From assembly GCA_002105175.1 (NCBI GenBank), contig MCGE01000037.1, forward strand, positions 1-30,000: a stretch of DNA of 30,000 nt. Direction: 5' to 3'. Positions 1 through 8,954 of this stretch are shown piece by piece (the first letter of the stretch is position 1; every line of letters starts with the position of its first letter). Below the pieces are notes generated by a model. It saw nothing but the letters and a program-made list of their open reading frames with translations. It searched no databases and was not told the DNA's origin. Position numbers and translations under genes: made by a program. This stretch comes from Absidia repens. Taxonomy: Eukaryota; Mucoromycota; Mucoromycetes; Mucorales; Cunninghamellaceae.

Positions 1-207
1 CCTCCATATACACCACCAGTACAACAAGCACAATCAAAAACATCATCACTCAAAAGTCACATGCCTCACCTTACTATATCGACATCCCAAATTAGTATCG
101 GAAGCCAAAGCACTAAAAACAGTAACACGACAAATACCTCGTCTTCCACTGATAACCCTGAAGACACAAAGAAGAAGAAGAAAGGATTCAAGAGATTATT
201 CGGTTAG
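1..207 (+). CDS. C-terminal fragment of an unidentified protein
   Basis: An open frame enters at base 1 and stops at TAG 205-207, giving the last 68 residues of a protein whose start lies outside the window. The tail is low-complexity, rich in Ser, Thr, Asn and Gln, and ends in a basic stretch of five lysines followed by GFKRLFG. Such a polybasic end with aromatic residues could contact membrane or act as a sorting signal, but that is inference and no family is recognised. Codon use and composition look like real coding sequence, not a chance frame. The gene converges on eL43, and a plus-strand AATAAA at 637-642 is a plausible poly(A) signal for it. Confidence 0.6.
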   Translation, partial: PPYTPPVQQAQSKTSSLKSHMPHLTISTSQISIGSQSTKNSNTTNTSSSTDNPEDTKKKKKGFKRLFG

Positions 208-343
208 CTTTAGTTTAGCTTGGTCTAGTTTGATCGTCGTTAACGGTTTTAGTCATAGTTATCATAGATTCCCATTTTTATTATATTCCTTTAATAAAAT
301 GAACATACGCTTTATCATGCCATATTTATCATTCTGCGTTGCG

Positions 344-548
344 TCCCTTCCTATATCATTTTATCCCAATCATGAACACACATTTTTTTTTTGTTATAGA
401 TCGTCTGTCATCAACTAGTGAAATATATATCACGCAGCCAGTAATTAATAATTCATCCCTTTCCCTATCATTTTGTCCCAATCGCGAAGGCACACACACT
501 TTCTCTTCACCTAGATCATATATCGTCAGCTAGTGAAATATATATCAT
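344..548. repeat. Imperfect direct duplication, about 90 bp per copy
   Basis: Two similar blocks (about 344-432 and 455-548) each start with a pyrimidine-rich piece containing ATCATTTT, then TCCCAATC, then CACACAC-like sequence, then TAGATC, and end with an identical AGCTAGTG/AACTAGTG plus AAATATATATCA. The offset is about 115 bp. The end blocks are nearly identical while the middles have diverged, so this is an old local duplication in the 3' flank. Confidence 0.65.
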
Positions 549-629
549 GACCCCCCCCCCACCCACTAATCACTATTAAAATCATTGAAAAAAAAGTCAG
601 ATAGCAGAGCGTAATATAGATCATAATTT

Positions 630-642
630 TTTATTGAATAAA
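630..642. terminator. Back-to-back poly(A) signals of two convergent genes
   Basis: AATAAA on the minus strand (630-635) lies 29 nt past the eL43 stop. AATAAA on the plus strand (637-642) serves the upstream plus-strand gene. Together they form a near-palindrome, TTTATTGAATAAA, so one short element can end transcription from both sides. Confidence 0.55.
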
Positions 643-663
643 ATAGAGTAATGAACTACAGCT

Positions 664-1240
664 TTAGATTTCAGCCATTTCACGGAGACGACGGACAGTG
701 GAACGGACAGTGGCAGCAGCAGTGGTACTATGAACCAGAAGAAAAAAAAAAGTGAGAACCTCTATCTGTAACAGAGCTAACTATTCCTTTGACGTTTTTA
801 TCACTATGATTAATTAAACTTACGAGACGGTGTAAGCACCACCAGCCATGGTCTTGCTACAACCCTTGCACTTCCAGATACCAACAGCGGTACGCTTGAC
901 GGCGTCCTATAAAAATATAAAAACCATTTATGATTAGTATGTTGATCCAGAGAGGAAAAAACACTCTAATATATTCCATTTGGCCAATAATAATAAAAAG
1001 ACGTACCTTTCCGCAGAAAGTACAGGTGTACTTGGAGTGTTGAGTGATTTCCATCTTCTTCACTTGCTTTCTAAGGGAAGCACCATAACGAGTACCGTAT
1101 TTACCGGTGATACCGACCTTCTTTGTACGTTTGGCCTAAGAGAAAGAGAAAGAAACATAATGTTAAGATAACCGATGGATGAATAGATGGATGGATGGAT
1201 GGATGGATGGATGGATTGAAAACGAAAATCTTCTTACCAT
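664..1240 (-). CDS. RPL43: 60S ribosomal protein eL43 (L37a family)
   Basis: Structural protein of the large ribosomal subunit. Four exons, in transcription order: 1238-1240 (ATG only), 1007-1135, 824-906 and 664-727. Introns are 102, 100 and 96 nt, all GT-AG, and all phases join to 92 aa, the length of the yeast protein. The N-terminus carries the [18 protein letters not shown] block typical of the family. Cys39, Cys42, Cys57 and Cys60 form the C4 zinc-ribbon (CTFC and CKGC), and the C-terminus is the basic [14 protein letters not shown] helix. Reading past the donor at 818-823 would give a false 72-aa protein; the fourth exon restores the conserved tail. Intron 1 holds a tetranucleotide tract. 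It converges with the gene at the left edge. Confidence 0.95.
1187..1216. repeat. (GGAT)n microsatellite in eL43 intron 1
   Basis: About seven tandem copies of GGAT on the plus strand, inside the first intron, 21 nt or more from the donor after the ATG exon. Similar tracts lie in the first introns of uL29 and eIF3a. Confidence 0.9.
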
Positions 1241-2823
1241 TTGGAATAATGAATTTAGAGAAGGAGGAATACAATTTTGGCGCTTTCCATCTCAAGTTTT
1301 GATCCTCTCCCTTCCCTTTCGAATTTCCGACCGGCGGTTGAAAATCAAGGATTTTTATTTTTTTGCAACGCGCAAAGGAACGGATTTTAAATCCAGCACA
1401 GGTAACTTTTTATTTTCGTTATGCCTTTTTTTTGTTGTACTCTTTCTTTTTCTGTTGTTCCCTTTTTTTTTTTGTACCCTTTTCTCGCCATTCTAACTTC
1501 TTTGAGGTTATATTAGTCTTACATTAGTATCAGGTTTAGTTTAGAAGGGGTTTCAGTTCAGGGATAACAACATGCATGGGAAATCCTTTCATTTTGGATT
1601 CAAGATTTAGAACCTCCATTAGTTGGCTTTTTGAAGCCTTCATTAGCTTACTTCTCTTTAGTTTGTACATAGATTTTATCTACATCTGAATAAAATTGTC
1701 TCTATTCACATGCTTCATTGAAATATTTCAGCGATCCTTTTCGTGCCTTACGTGAGAGATCCCTTTTTTTACTACCATCGGCCCTTTGATTTTTGCTGAG
1801 TACTGTTGCGCTTCATTAAGAGATATCACCTTAATCATTATCATACCATGTCATATGTATTAGATCGCTTTTTATAGTCGTCATTTTAGATTAATGTTGG
1901 CAATTCTTCTGGTCTCTTACAAACCTTCCTCATGTTATATTCAATAAATCTTTTGTGACAATGTAATCCCCGTGTTTAACATTGAACATACATAGCTATG
2001 GTTTTCTCTTTCCTTGCACCCGTCTTTTATTTATTTTTATTATATCTCAATTTACTAAATAAAAATGATGGCTTTAAGATATGCTACTGCCTGATTCTAT
2101 GTGCAATGTATTCGAAGTCCTGTATATTTATACATATGTAGGATTGTTTGGAAAGCTGGTTGGGGTGGTGTAACAGGTACTGTCAGTGCCTGGTACCGGT
2201 TTCCACATCTCCTAGGGCGGGTTTTATGCTGTTTGACTGATTTTTAGTGATATGACCCTCCCCCTCATCACATAAACACTATAACCACAAAAAAATCCAT
2301 AAAAATAGCACAACTAAACGCAAATGGCATTGACAGATTCCCTGATGAAGTCAAGTGCTCTTTTGGTGGGTCTAAGGAGAGGGGGGGGGGTTTTGGAAAT
2401 GTATAGTGTTAGGCTTGTAAATGACCAGAAAACAATTCCCCGCGGGTTTGAGTGACCAAGGATACTCATGGTTAGACCCATAGTTTGTTCCGTTATAATT
2501 AAAGTCTTAACAAGAGATATCCAAAGTTAATGCAGTAATTCTTTTATCAACTGAATTATCTCTTTTTTTTCTTCGTTGCAGGTAAAGGCAGCTGCATTTC
2601 ACTTAACCTCCACACACAAAGAAATTATATCTTCCCATACACACACATTTTCTAAGCCAAATCCATCATCAACATTACAAAACAATTCACATATCAAAGA
2701 ATGAATATATTTCATAAAATAGTATAGACAAACGGTAAGTTTTTTTTATTTTTTTTTATTTCAAATACAAAGAATAATCAATAAAAGAAATAAACAAAAC
2801 TAAATCCAGAGATGGTGTTGCGT
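1241..2823. other. Intergenic region: eL43 promoter, repeat copy A, uL29 3' flank
   Basis: Next to the eL43 ATG is a long T/C-rich stretch (about 1350-1500). Repeat copy A follows (about 1490-1990), then a GC-richer patch around 2150-2470 with no recognisable gene, then the 3' flank of uL29 with minus-strand AATAAA signals at 2745-2750 and 2755-2760. I find no frame with coding character. Confidence 0.5.
1490..1990 (+). repeat. Dispersed gene-like repeat, copy A
   Basis: A pyrimidine-rich tract leads into a body containing GGGGTTTCAGTTCAGGGAT, ACATGCATGGGAAA, CTTTCATTTTGGATTCAAGA and CCATTAGTTGG, and then AATAAA at 1689-1694. A downstream module with TTAGATTAATGTTG (about 1887) is also shared with other copies. 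It matches copies B and C most closely. No conserved protein frame exists on the plus strand, because indels between copies break every frame. Whether it is a non-coding RNA gene, a SINE-like element or a MITE cannot be decided by eye. Confidence 0.75.
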
Positions 2824-3617
2824 TTAGGCCTTAACGGCGTACTTGCGTTGAGGGAAGGCGAGTTCCTTCTTTTGTTGCTTAACGGTCTTCAAGCTACGTT
2901 CGAAGGGAGTCAAAGCACGGCGCATGGCACGGGTCTTCTTGACACGGAGATCCAAAGGAGTGAACTTCTTCTTTTGGTAAAAGAGACGAAGTTGTTCACG
3001 TTGGGTTTGGTTGATAACAGTCAAGAGGGTAGCAACGTGACGGCGGGCACGACCACTTATGAGAGAACAAGAAAAAAAAAGTAATTCGTGAGTGCCTGAT
3101 TTCCCCCCCCCTCCTTGTCATACATGCCTATTCGCCACCCCTCCCTCCTATATAGTTTATCCATTATCTTTTTTTGCTTACATTTCTTGGAGCTTGGAGG
3201 AAGAACCACCAGCAACCTTTTGGACACGGAGAGAAGCAAGTTCTTGCTTGGCTTCATCGAGGAGCTTGACGAGTTCAGCCTTGTTCTTGTTACGGAGTTC
3301 GTTAGCCTTGACGGGAGCCTAGAAAGCAAAAGAAAAAAGCCAACAGAGGTTAGTTAACTGACAAAAAAAATGCGCTGATATGATTCCAAGTCCAAGCCCT
3401 AATTCACATTATCGTCGTCCGAAACCCAATCATATAATACTGCCATGAAAATTTATCGTCATATTATGAAAATAAAAAAAATGGTATGAAGTGCCATTGA
3501 GTGATTTCGAATATAATTATAGTTCCTCAGAAATATTTTGATTGGTATACGGATGCTGACAAGCGTAAAAGAGATGGATGGATGGATGATGAATGGATGG
3601 ATGGATGGATTTACCAT
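2824..3617 (-). CDS. RPL35: 60S ribosomal protein uL29 (L35)
   Basis: Structural protein of the large subunit near the peptide exit tunnel. Three exons in transcription order: 3615-3617 (ATG only), 3182-3318 and 2824-3055. Introns are 296 and 126 nt, both GT-AG; intron 1 has a TAACTAAC branch-like site. Phases join to 123 aa, as in animal L35. The N-terminal helix begins [20 protein letters not shown]. The family core TVINQTQRE is followed by the basic C-terminus with [14 protein letters not shown] and [10 protein letters not shown]. The ATG-only first exon copies the arrangement of eL43, 1.6 kb away on the same strand. Minus-strand AATAAA signals follow at 2745-2760. Confidence 0.95.
3573..3610. 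repeat. (GGAT)n microsatellite in uL29 intron 1
   Basis: An interrupted run of GATG/GGAT units lies just inside the first intron, a few bases from the donor that follows the ATG exon. Confidence 0.9.
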
Positions 3618-4127
3618 TACGACGGATGTGTTGGATTGAAGAAAGGGAAGGATCGATCCAAAAATCAAGGGCAATTTTGCGCTCATAACAGTCCTTAATT
3701 TCAAATTCAGCTCAAGATTCATACAAATGCGAAAAATCATGCAGCCAATAATCATTGTTGAACTTTTTTTTATTTTTATTTTTATTTTATCTTTTATACG
3801 AATACAAGGCACAACTGAAACCAAAACCTAATAAATACCTCTTCCACCGTAAATCCATAGCACATTTAAAGAACGTTAAACGAAAAGGTGAATCAATGAA
3901 TCCGGACTAGACCACCCCCCGCAAGGAGAGTCCAGATGGCCTGGACCAAACTCACTAATCGAATTATATATGCAACAATTCACCTCGAGTCATGTTTCCA
4001 GGCAACATGGTTGATTATTTGCTGGAAAAAGATAATCACGTTCATTTTTGCAATACAATAGGCACGGTAGAAATAACAAAAGAAATGCGATACTGAGGAA
4101 AAACACCGAGAATCCGATAAGAGCGTC

Positions 4128-4212
4128 GTAAGTAGACAAAGTTGGAGTAGAGCCAGTGGAAGATAATGAATCCACGATTCATATTACTGACTTCTTGGAT
4201 ATTCATCTATAG
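4128..4212 (+). other. Possible plus-strand intron of an unidentified gene
   Basis: GTAAGT at 4128, a TACTGAC branch-type site at 4185-4191 and TATAG ending at 4212 make an 85-nt intron of the size and style seen in the sure genes. Splicing joins two open stretches into one basic frame that includes MNKSTLRGLKYRLRRDRDR and ends at a TGA near 4320. No family is recognised and the antisense strand is also open here. Treat as a candidate only. Confidence 0.25.
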
Positions 4213-4344
4213 AATGAATAAGTCTACGCTACGTGGTTTGAAGTACCGCCTCCGTCGTGACAGGGACAGAATTCAGCGTATTGAAAACATCAAGAAACTT
4301 TTAATCGGCATACTCTGGATATGAAGGAAAAAATGGCAATTGAA

Positions 4345-5115
4345 ATCCCGCCCACGTGGATCTTTATTTACTACCAGTTCTTTTTTTTTTTTGTCGTTTT
4401 TGTTTTCTGCCCACCCTTTTTCTTTCCATTTCTTTTTTCGCTTTCATTTTTTCTTCACAATTGCGACCCCTATGGGATTCTGTTGGACTTAGAATAGTGT
4501 CACGACTGGTTTATAAGGGGTTTCAGCTCAGTGATTACAAGATGCATGGAGAAACCCTTTCATTTTGGATCTAAGATTTAGACCCACCATTAGTTGGCCT
4601 TTTGGTACCTCCATTAGCTTAGTTTCGTTTTATTTTTTCCATAGTTAGAAACTGTATTCGAATAAAATATTATTTTTTTGCTTCATTGAAATTATCCCAT
4701 TAATGTATCTCATGTCTCGTACAATAGATCTCAATTTTACTACCATCCTCCTCTTGTGTTTCAGTTAACGTGTATCCCTTTTTGTCTCTTTCGTGACATG
4801 TATACAATTTTTAGCTCCCATTTTAGCTCCATTCCTTTAGATTTGTGTTGACCATTCTTCAAATTATACTTTAGACTTTATCATGCTTTACCCAAATCAT
4901 CCTTCCAATGAATTCCATGTTATAACGAACCCCCGTCTTTAGTTTTAGAATCCTACCAATGTCCTTCAATAAAGTGTGTCTTTAGATTAATGTTGACCAT
5001 TCTTCAAATCACATTTTAGACTTCCCCATGCTTTGTCCCAATAAATTCTTCCATAAAATCCGCCCTCGTCTTTAGATTTAGCATCTATCAATATCCTTCA
5101 ATAAAGCATGCTTTT
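4345..5115 (+). repeat. Dispersed gene-like repeat, copy B
   Basis: It begins near a CACGTG box (4353-4358) and a TTTATTTAC-like block, both also seen before copy C, and then a T/C-rich tract. The body has GGGGTTTCAGCTCAGTGATTA, GATGCATGG, CCCTTTCATTTTGGATCTAAG and CCATTAGTTGGCC, followed by AATAAA at 4661-4666. After this come two tandem copies of a module of about 145 bp, each with GTTGACCATTCTTCAAAT and ending in TTCAATAAAG. Confidence 0.75.
4836..5112 (+). repeat. Tandem duplication, period 145 bp, inside repeat copy B
   Basis: Unit 1 starts at 4836 (TTTAGATTTGTGTTGACC) and unit 2 at 4981 (TTTAGATTAATGTTGACC). Both share CATTCTTCAAAT, TTTTAGACTT or its variant, CCCCGTC/CCCTCGTC TTTAG, and end in CCTTCAATAAAG. 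A single related unit follows repeat copies A and C. Confidence 0.75.
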
Positions 5116-5259
5116 TATTTATCAACCATCCTCTGACCTATCGTATAGTGAACAATGTCGTTGTTGTAACTATTTGTTTTGTTTCTTTTCCCATCCACAT
5201 TATCATCCACATATACACATGTGCTATACACATCAAAAACAAAGAGGGACAGAGACATT

Positions 5260-5693
5260 GTATATCTTCAAAAAGGTTTTTATTGAGATAAATGTAATAC
5301 ATGGATTGTAATGTCAAATTAAAGCAAGTGGGTTTTTTTTCTTTGTATCAAATAATTGAATAAATAAATGCTTTCTATGTCTAAAGGGTATAGTGTATTG
5401 TATGATGACAAATAGAATGATGTTGGAGAAGTTCCTGGACTTGGTTTAGATAATGTCTTGAGAAAAAGGCCACATTCATATGGATTTGATTTGAGAGGAG
5501 TCAGCGGAAGACGACTTGATTCAGATAGTGCCATGAAATGAGAGACATATAACGGTAAAACTTGATTAACATCTACCACCAAGGAGATACGGTAAATCTT
5601 AGTTGGCCTGCACCACCACAAAAAGAAGTAGAAGAAAGATTGTTTAGTATTCATTCCTAAAAGACAGTCATTGGTCTTTTTCTTTTTTCTTAC
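5260..5693 (-). other. Probable 3' exon, intron and poly(A) signal of a small minus-strand gene
   Basis: An intron at 5608-5693 (86 nt) has donor AAG/GTAAGA, a TACTAAAC branch-like site and acceptor TGCAG. It is followed by an exon and then AATAAA (minus, 5279-5284). The upstream exon is open in more than one frame. One frame gives a hydrophobic segment ending LPFVIGPLFTLVGSK and stops soon after the intron; another stays open to about 5319. I cannot choose between them, so no protein is called. It is probably the downstream part of the transcript starting near 6232. Confidence 0.35.
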
Positions 5694-5999
5694 CTTGCTT
5701 CCAACCAGAGTAAAAAGGGGCCCAATAACAAATGGCAGACAAGAAGGCAGATGGTCACACCAGTGTCCAATTAGTCTTTTGAGAGATCAGCACAGTAATC
5801 TTACTACGTAGGCGTCATGGGTCACCCGTATAGAGATCACCACGAGACTAAAGCCCTTTATGGTTTTGATAGCTCCGATGACCAAAGGAGAGGAATTCAA
5901 ACGAACCCCCCACCTGAACAATAACGGTTTCCAATTTGCATGCCGCTAGAGAAGTTAACAGCACACAAAGAACCAGAGAAAGTCAGGAAAAAACCAAAA

Positions 6000-6232
6000 C
6001 TAAAAAGATTTGCCCTTCCCCATACGACCAACTCCGTTGTGATCCCACCAATGCCAAATCTTGACTACCAAATGCTGTTCCGCCAATTCCTGTCCGCCTT
6101 GATAAAAAGTGGTCTTCTATCGTAATATAAAGAAGAAGGTTTGTTAGTATTGAGGTTAAACATGCTGTATCAACGCTTCTTTTTAAAAGAACTAACCTTG
6201 GTGTTTTTGAAACTGGCAGCAGTATGTATCAT
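6000..6232 (-). CDS. Small spliced gene of unknown function (start and first two exons)
   Basis: ATG at 6230-6232 follows a pyrimidine-rich leader. Exon 1 is 6197-6232 (12 codons, MIHTAASFKNTK). The 80-nt intron 6117-6196 has GTTAGT, a perfect TACTAAC branch site and GATAG. Exon 2 reads on in phase and reaches TAG at 6000-6002, giving 50 aa with the odd patch KIWHWWDHNGVG. A second donor (GTATGG, near 6023) before that stop would let the protein continue downstream, toward the intron at 5608-5693. The splice signals are convincing but the end of the frame is not, and no known family matches. Confidence 0.4.
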
Positions 6233-7199
6233 ACTGTATATTTTGTTTGAGAGAAGATTGAAAAAAAAAAGTGAAAAGTGAAAAAAAACCTGGGGATTTA
6301 TATGAAAATTCCAAAACTTGGAACAAACCTTAATGCCAATCGCTATGAGAGCATGTGTTCCAAAAATGGAAATGAATTCTTTCCACCCTTGTATTTAAAG
6401 CGGTCGTTGCTTGATATTGAAAGATATTGTCACTTTGATAATCCACTTTTTCAATAGCTTTCCAACGATACCAATATCGTCTCATAAGATTGGTTATTTC
6501 TCGAGATAGTAAAACTGCCTAAGTTTACTATGCTGTACGCGCAGTAGGTGCTTGGTTTTTATTTCAATGGAAACACACCGTATATAGTCAAGCGGAGTTT
6601 GGTTGTCTTTTTATTTCTTTGCTTATCGAGCATATCTGTGAATCAGGACATCATCTTAAAAAGACAACTAGACGTACGAGAGACTAATAGTAATAAAGGT
6701 AGGATATATTTTTATTCAATTGTATATACAAGCTATAATAACGAAATCTGTATACAGATTGTAAGTGACAGTATCATTGACACTTATGTCAAGATGTGCC
6801 TACTAGGAGATGCGTGGAGTCTGTGTATGTGGGGAGAGATGGTCGAAGGTACGCATTGAGGCAGGAGAATTTTGGTAAAGTAGTTCAATCAAAGAAGATA
6901 AGCTATGCCGTTCTACCTAACTACCAAACACCCTCTACAGTATCTACATTGAACCCCCTTCATTGAGGCTAACCAAAATTTATTCCATCTTGTCTGCAAA
7001 GTCGTTAAAAGAGGAAAATGCAACCATATTGCGCACATTAAATGGCGGCTGTTATCATACTGTTTGATATTAGAGTCATCATGTTGATAATATTAATATA
7101 AAATTGATTGCTGTAAAATGAAAAATGAAAAAATAAGAAAATATCGCTTTCCTTTTTTGTGTCCACGCAAAAAAATAATAATTGCAACAGGAGCAAACT

Positions 7200-7830
7200 T
7201 TCACGCCCCGACCACGTGAAAACTTTGTTTACTCCCAATTTTTCCCCCGTTCTCTCTCTTTCTCTCTTTCTTTCAACTTCATTATTTTTCCTTCATTTTT
7301 TTCTTCACCAATCAACTTCTTTGAGGGTAAGATGGACTTAGAATAGTGTTAGGTCTAGTTTAGAAGTGTTTTCAGCTCAGGGATTACAACATGCATGGGA
7401 AAACCCTTTCATTTTGGATTAAGGATATAGGACTACCATTAGCTGACCTTTTGAAGCCTTCATTAGCTTAGTTTAGTTTTAGTTTGTCCATAGTTTGTAT
7501 CTAATCTGAATAAAATATGTCTTTTTTTACGCGCTTCGATGAAAAAATTGTCCCCGTAGTATTTTCCATGTCTTGTGCAAGAGATCCCTTTTCGATAGTG
7601 TTTTCAATAAAAATATTCCTTTAACCTGTCTCATGCCCATAATACAGTAAATCCGCCTTTATATTTACCCATTTAAATTAGTGTTGACTATTCTCCAGAT
7701 TACCCGTCAGTCGCACTCATGGTGTCTCCAATTTATCCCTTGCAGCAATGAAGCCCTCGCTTTTAGCTTAGTCTTGACAAAATAATTCAATAAAATATGT
7801 CTTTTTTATTATCTATTCTTTACGGTGACG
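7200..7830 (+). repeat. Dispersed gene-like repeat, copy C
   Basis: It starts with a CACGTG box and TTTGTTTAC, then a CT-rich tract (about 7247-7310). The body shares GACTTAGAATAGTGTTAGG, TTTTCAGCTCAGGGATTACA, ACATGCATGGGAAAACCC, CTTTCATTTTGGAT and TTCATTAGCTTAG with A and B. AATAAA lies at 7509-7514. A downstream module with TTAGTGTTGACTATTCT ends in a second AATAAA at about 7791. Confidence 0.8.
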
Positions 7831-8709
7831 CGGTCAGTAGGGTTCAACCTACACTGTGCAGTTCATCGTCGTCTCAATGGCACAGACCCAAATAAAAGCA
7901 CTCATGACCATTTGAAAAGGGCATGGCACATTTTGTACCTATCGAATACCCACAATCATATGCAGAGAATCGCATTACATTTTGTAGTTAAAAATTATTA
8001 CCTTCCTTTTTTGAATAAAGACCATTTTGAAGTTTATTGGTGTAGAAATAAATAAGAAGTAACTAGATTCTGGAGGGAAACACAAAAAAAAAAAAACTTT
8101 ATTATCTAACGTTAGAGTCTTCGGCTTTGATTACAGCGGTAATCCGTGGTAATATGGAATCAATGATATTATCATATGATATCAAAGTGTTTGAGTTTAA
8201 TACCATTCAATGTATTATATTTCGAATTATTTTAGTGAAGGATTTGTAGACCATATCATACCAAAAATACAATAGTATAGTACTGGACTGTTTATTTGTG
8301 CTTATGGTTTATTACAATAATTTTTTAAAAAAAAAAGCTCAGTTATTAATGCATAGTTTCATATGATGAATGAATTTGATTTAGAAACGCGAACGGAAGC
8401 TTGTGGAAGAAGCAGTAAAAGCATCCATGTTCCAGGTTGCCGAAAATTTTGTATCGAATTGTTTTTTGGTTTCGGTCAATACATAGAATTAGCCTCTGTG
8501 TCAAATGGACAGTGAAATATTATGTGCCGATGTTAAACGGAATTCTGACAATCAATGTCATTTTTACCTTTGGAGTCTGTAAAAGAAATTACTTCCTGCA
8601 ACTGGTCTTCGGTTACTAATTTCCCTCAACGGGAATTAGTTTACCCCTGTCACAATCCCTTTTTTGGATGCTGCATTCAGCCAAAACCGACAGCGTCAAA
8701 CGCCCAAAG

Positions 8710-8733
8710 CTATATATATATATATATATATAT
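8710..8733. repeat. (TA)n microsatellite upstream of the permease
   Basis: About 24 bp of alternating TA, some 220 bp before the permease ATG. It could act as a TATA-type element but is too regular to assign. Confidence 0.8.
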
Positions 8734-8954
8734 ACAACACAAATACCAACTAAGTAATATCAATATTTTTCATCCTTAATATCCTTCTACGTGGTTAAAA
8801 GTTTTATTGTCAATCTAAGCACTTCGTAGGATGATGGCTCAAGGATTACTGCTGGCACATTAATTGAAATGCCGACCAACTCTAAGAAGAAAATTTTTTT
8901 TTTATCCAGCAACTTGGGTTTTTTTTTTCTTTACAGAAAAAGCAACAACCAGAC

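Larger units (their letters stand above)
208..663. other. Convergent intergenic region between the 5' fragment and eL43
   Basis: This is AT-rich 3' flanking DNA between two converging genes. It contains an imperfect duplication (344-432 and 455-548), a run of ten C at about 551-560, and overlapping poly(A) signals for both strands at 630-642. No gene is supported; the short frames overlapping the duplication differ between the two copies and look like chance. Confidence 0.6.
3618..5598. other. Gene-poor region with repeat copy B
   Basis: Upstream flank of uL29, followed by a stretch (3840-4340) with weak signs of splicing but no recognised protein, then repeat copy B and its downstream modules. 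A short inverted repeat (GTCCAG, 5-nt loop, CTGGAC) lies at about 3930-3946. A minus-strand frame at 3990-4175 could encode a 61-aa peptide with one hydrophobic span, but it overlaps the possible plus-strand intron, so neither is secure. A minus-strand AATAAA at 5279-5284 probably belongs to the unit at 5.6-6.2 kb. Confidence 0.45.
6233..8954. other. Large gene-poor region with repeat copy C and permease upstream region
   Basis: No recognisable gene. A minus-strand AATAAA lies near 6713. Copy C of the dispersed repeat occupies about 7200-7830. The stretch 7830-8700 shows nothing beyond AT-rich DNA. A (TA)n run at 8710-8733 and the pyrimidine-rich block before 8936 form the permease upstream region. 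The TTTCTTTACAG ending at 8936 looks like an acceptor, so a 5'UTR intron is possible. Confidence 0.5.

Noticed and set aside
3319..3614. Box C/D snoRNA in uL29 intron 1
   Set aside because: A TGACGA resembles box C, but no matching box D and no terminal stem were found.
3895..3965. tRNA-like fragment (GTGGTCTAGTCC on the minus strand)
   Set aside because: No acceptor-stem pairing, anticodon arm or B-box of proper form was found; only a short inverted repeat is real.
3990..4175. 61-aa minus-strand frame with one hydrophobic span
   Set aside because: It overlaps a better-supported plus-strand intron signal and has no splice or family support; left as a note only.
6548..6859. 103-aa plus-strand frame
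   Set aside because: AT-rich composition and no recognised motif; a minus-strand AATAAA runs through it.
7825..8055. 76-aa plus-strand frame
   Set aside because: No homology, no splice context, no codon bias; it follows the end of repeat copy C.
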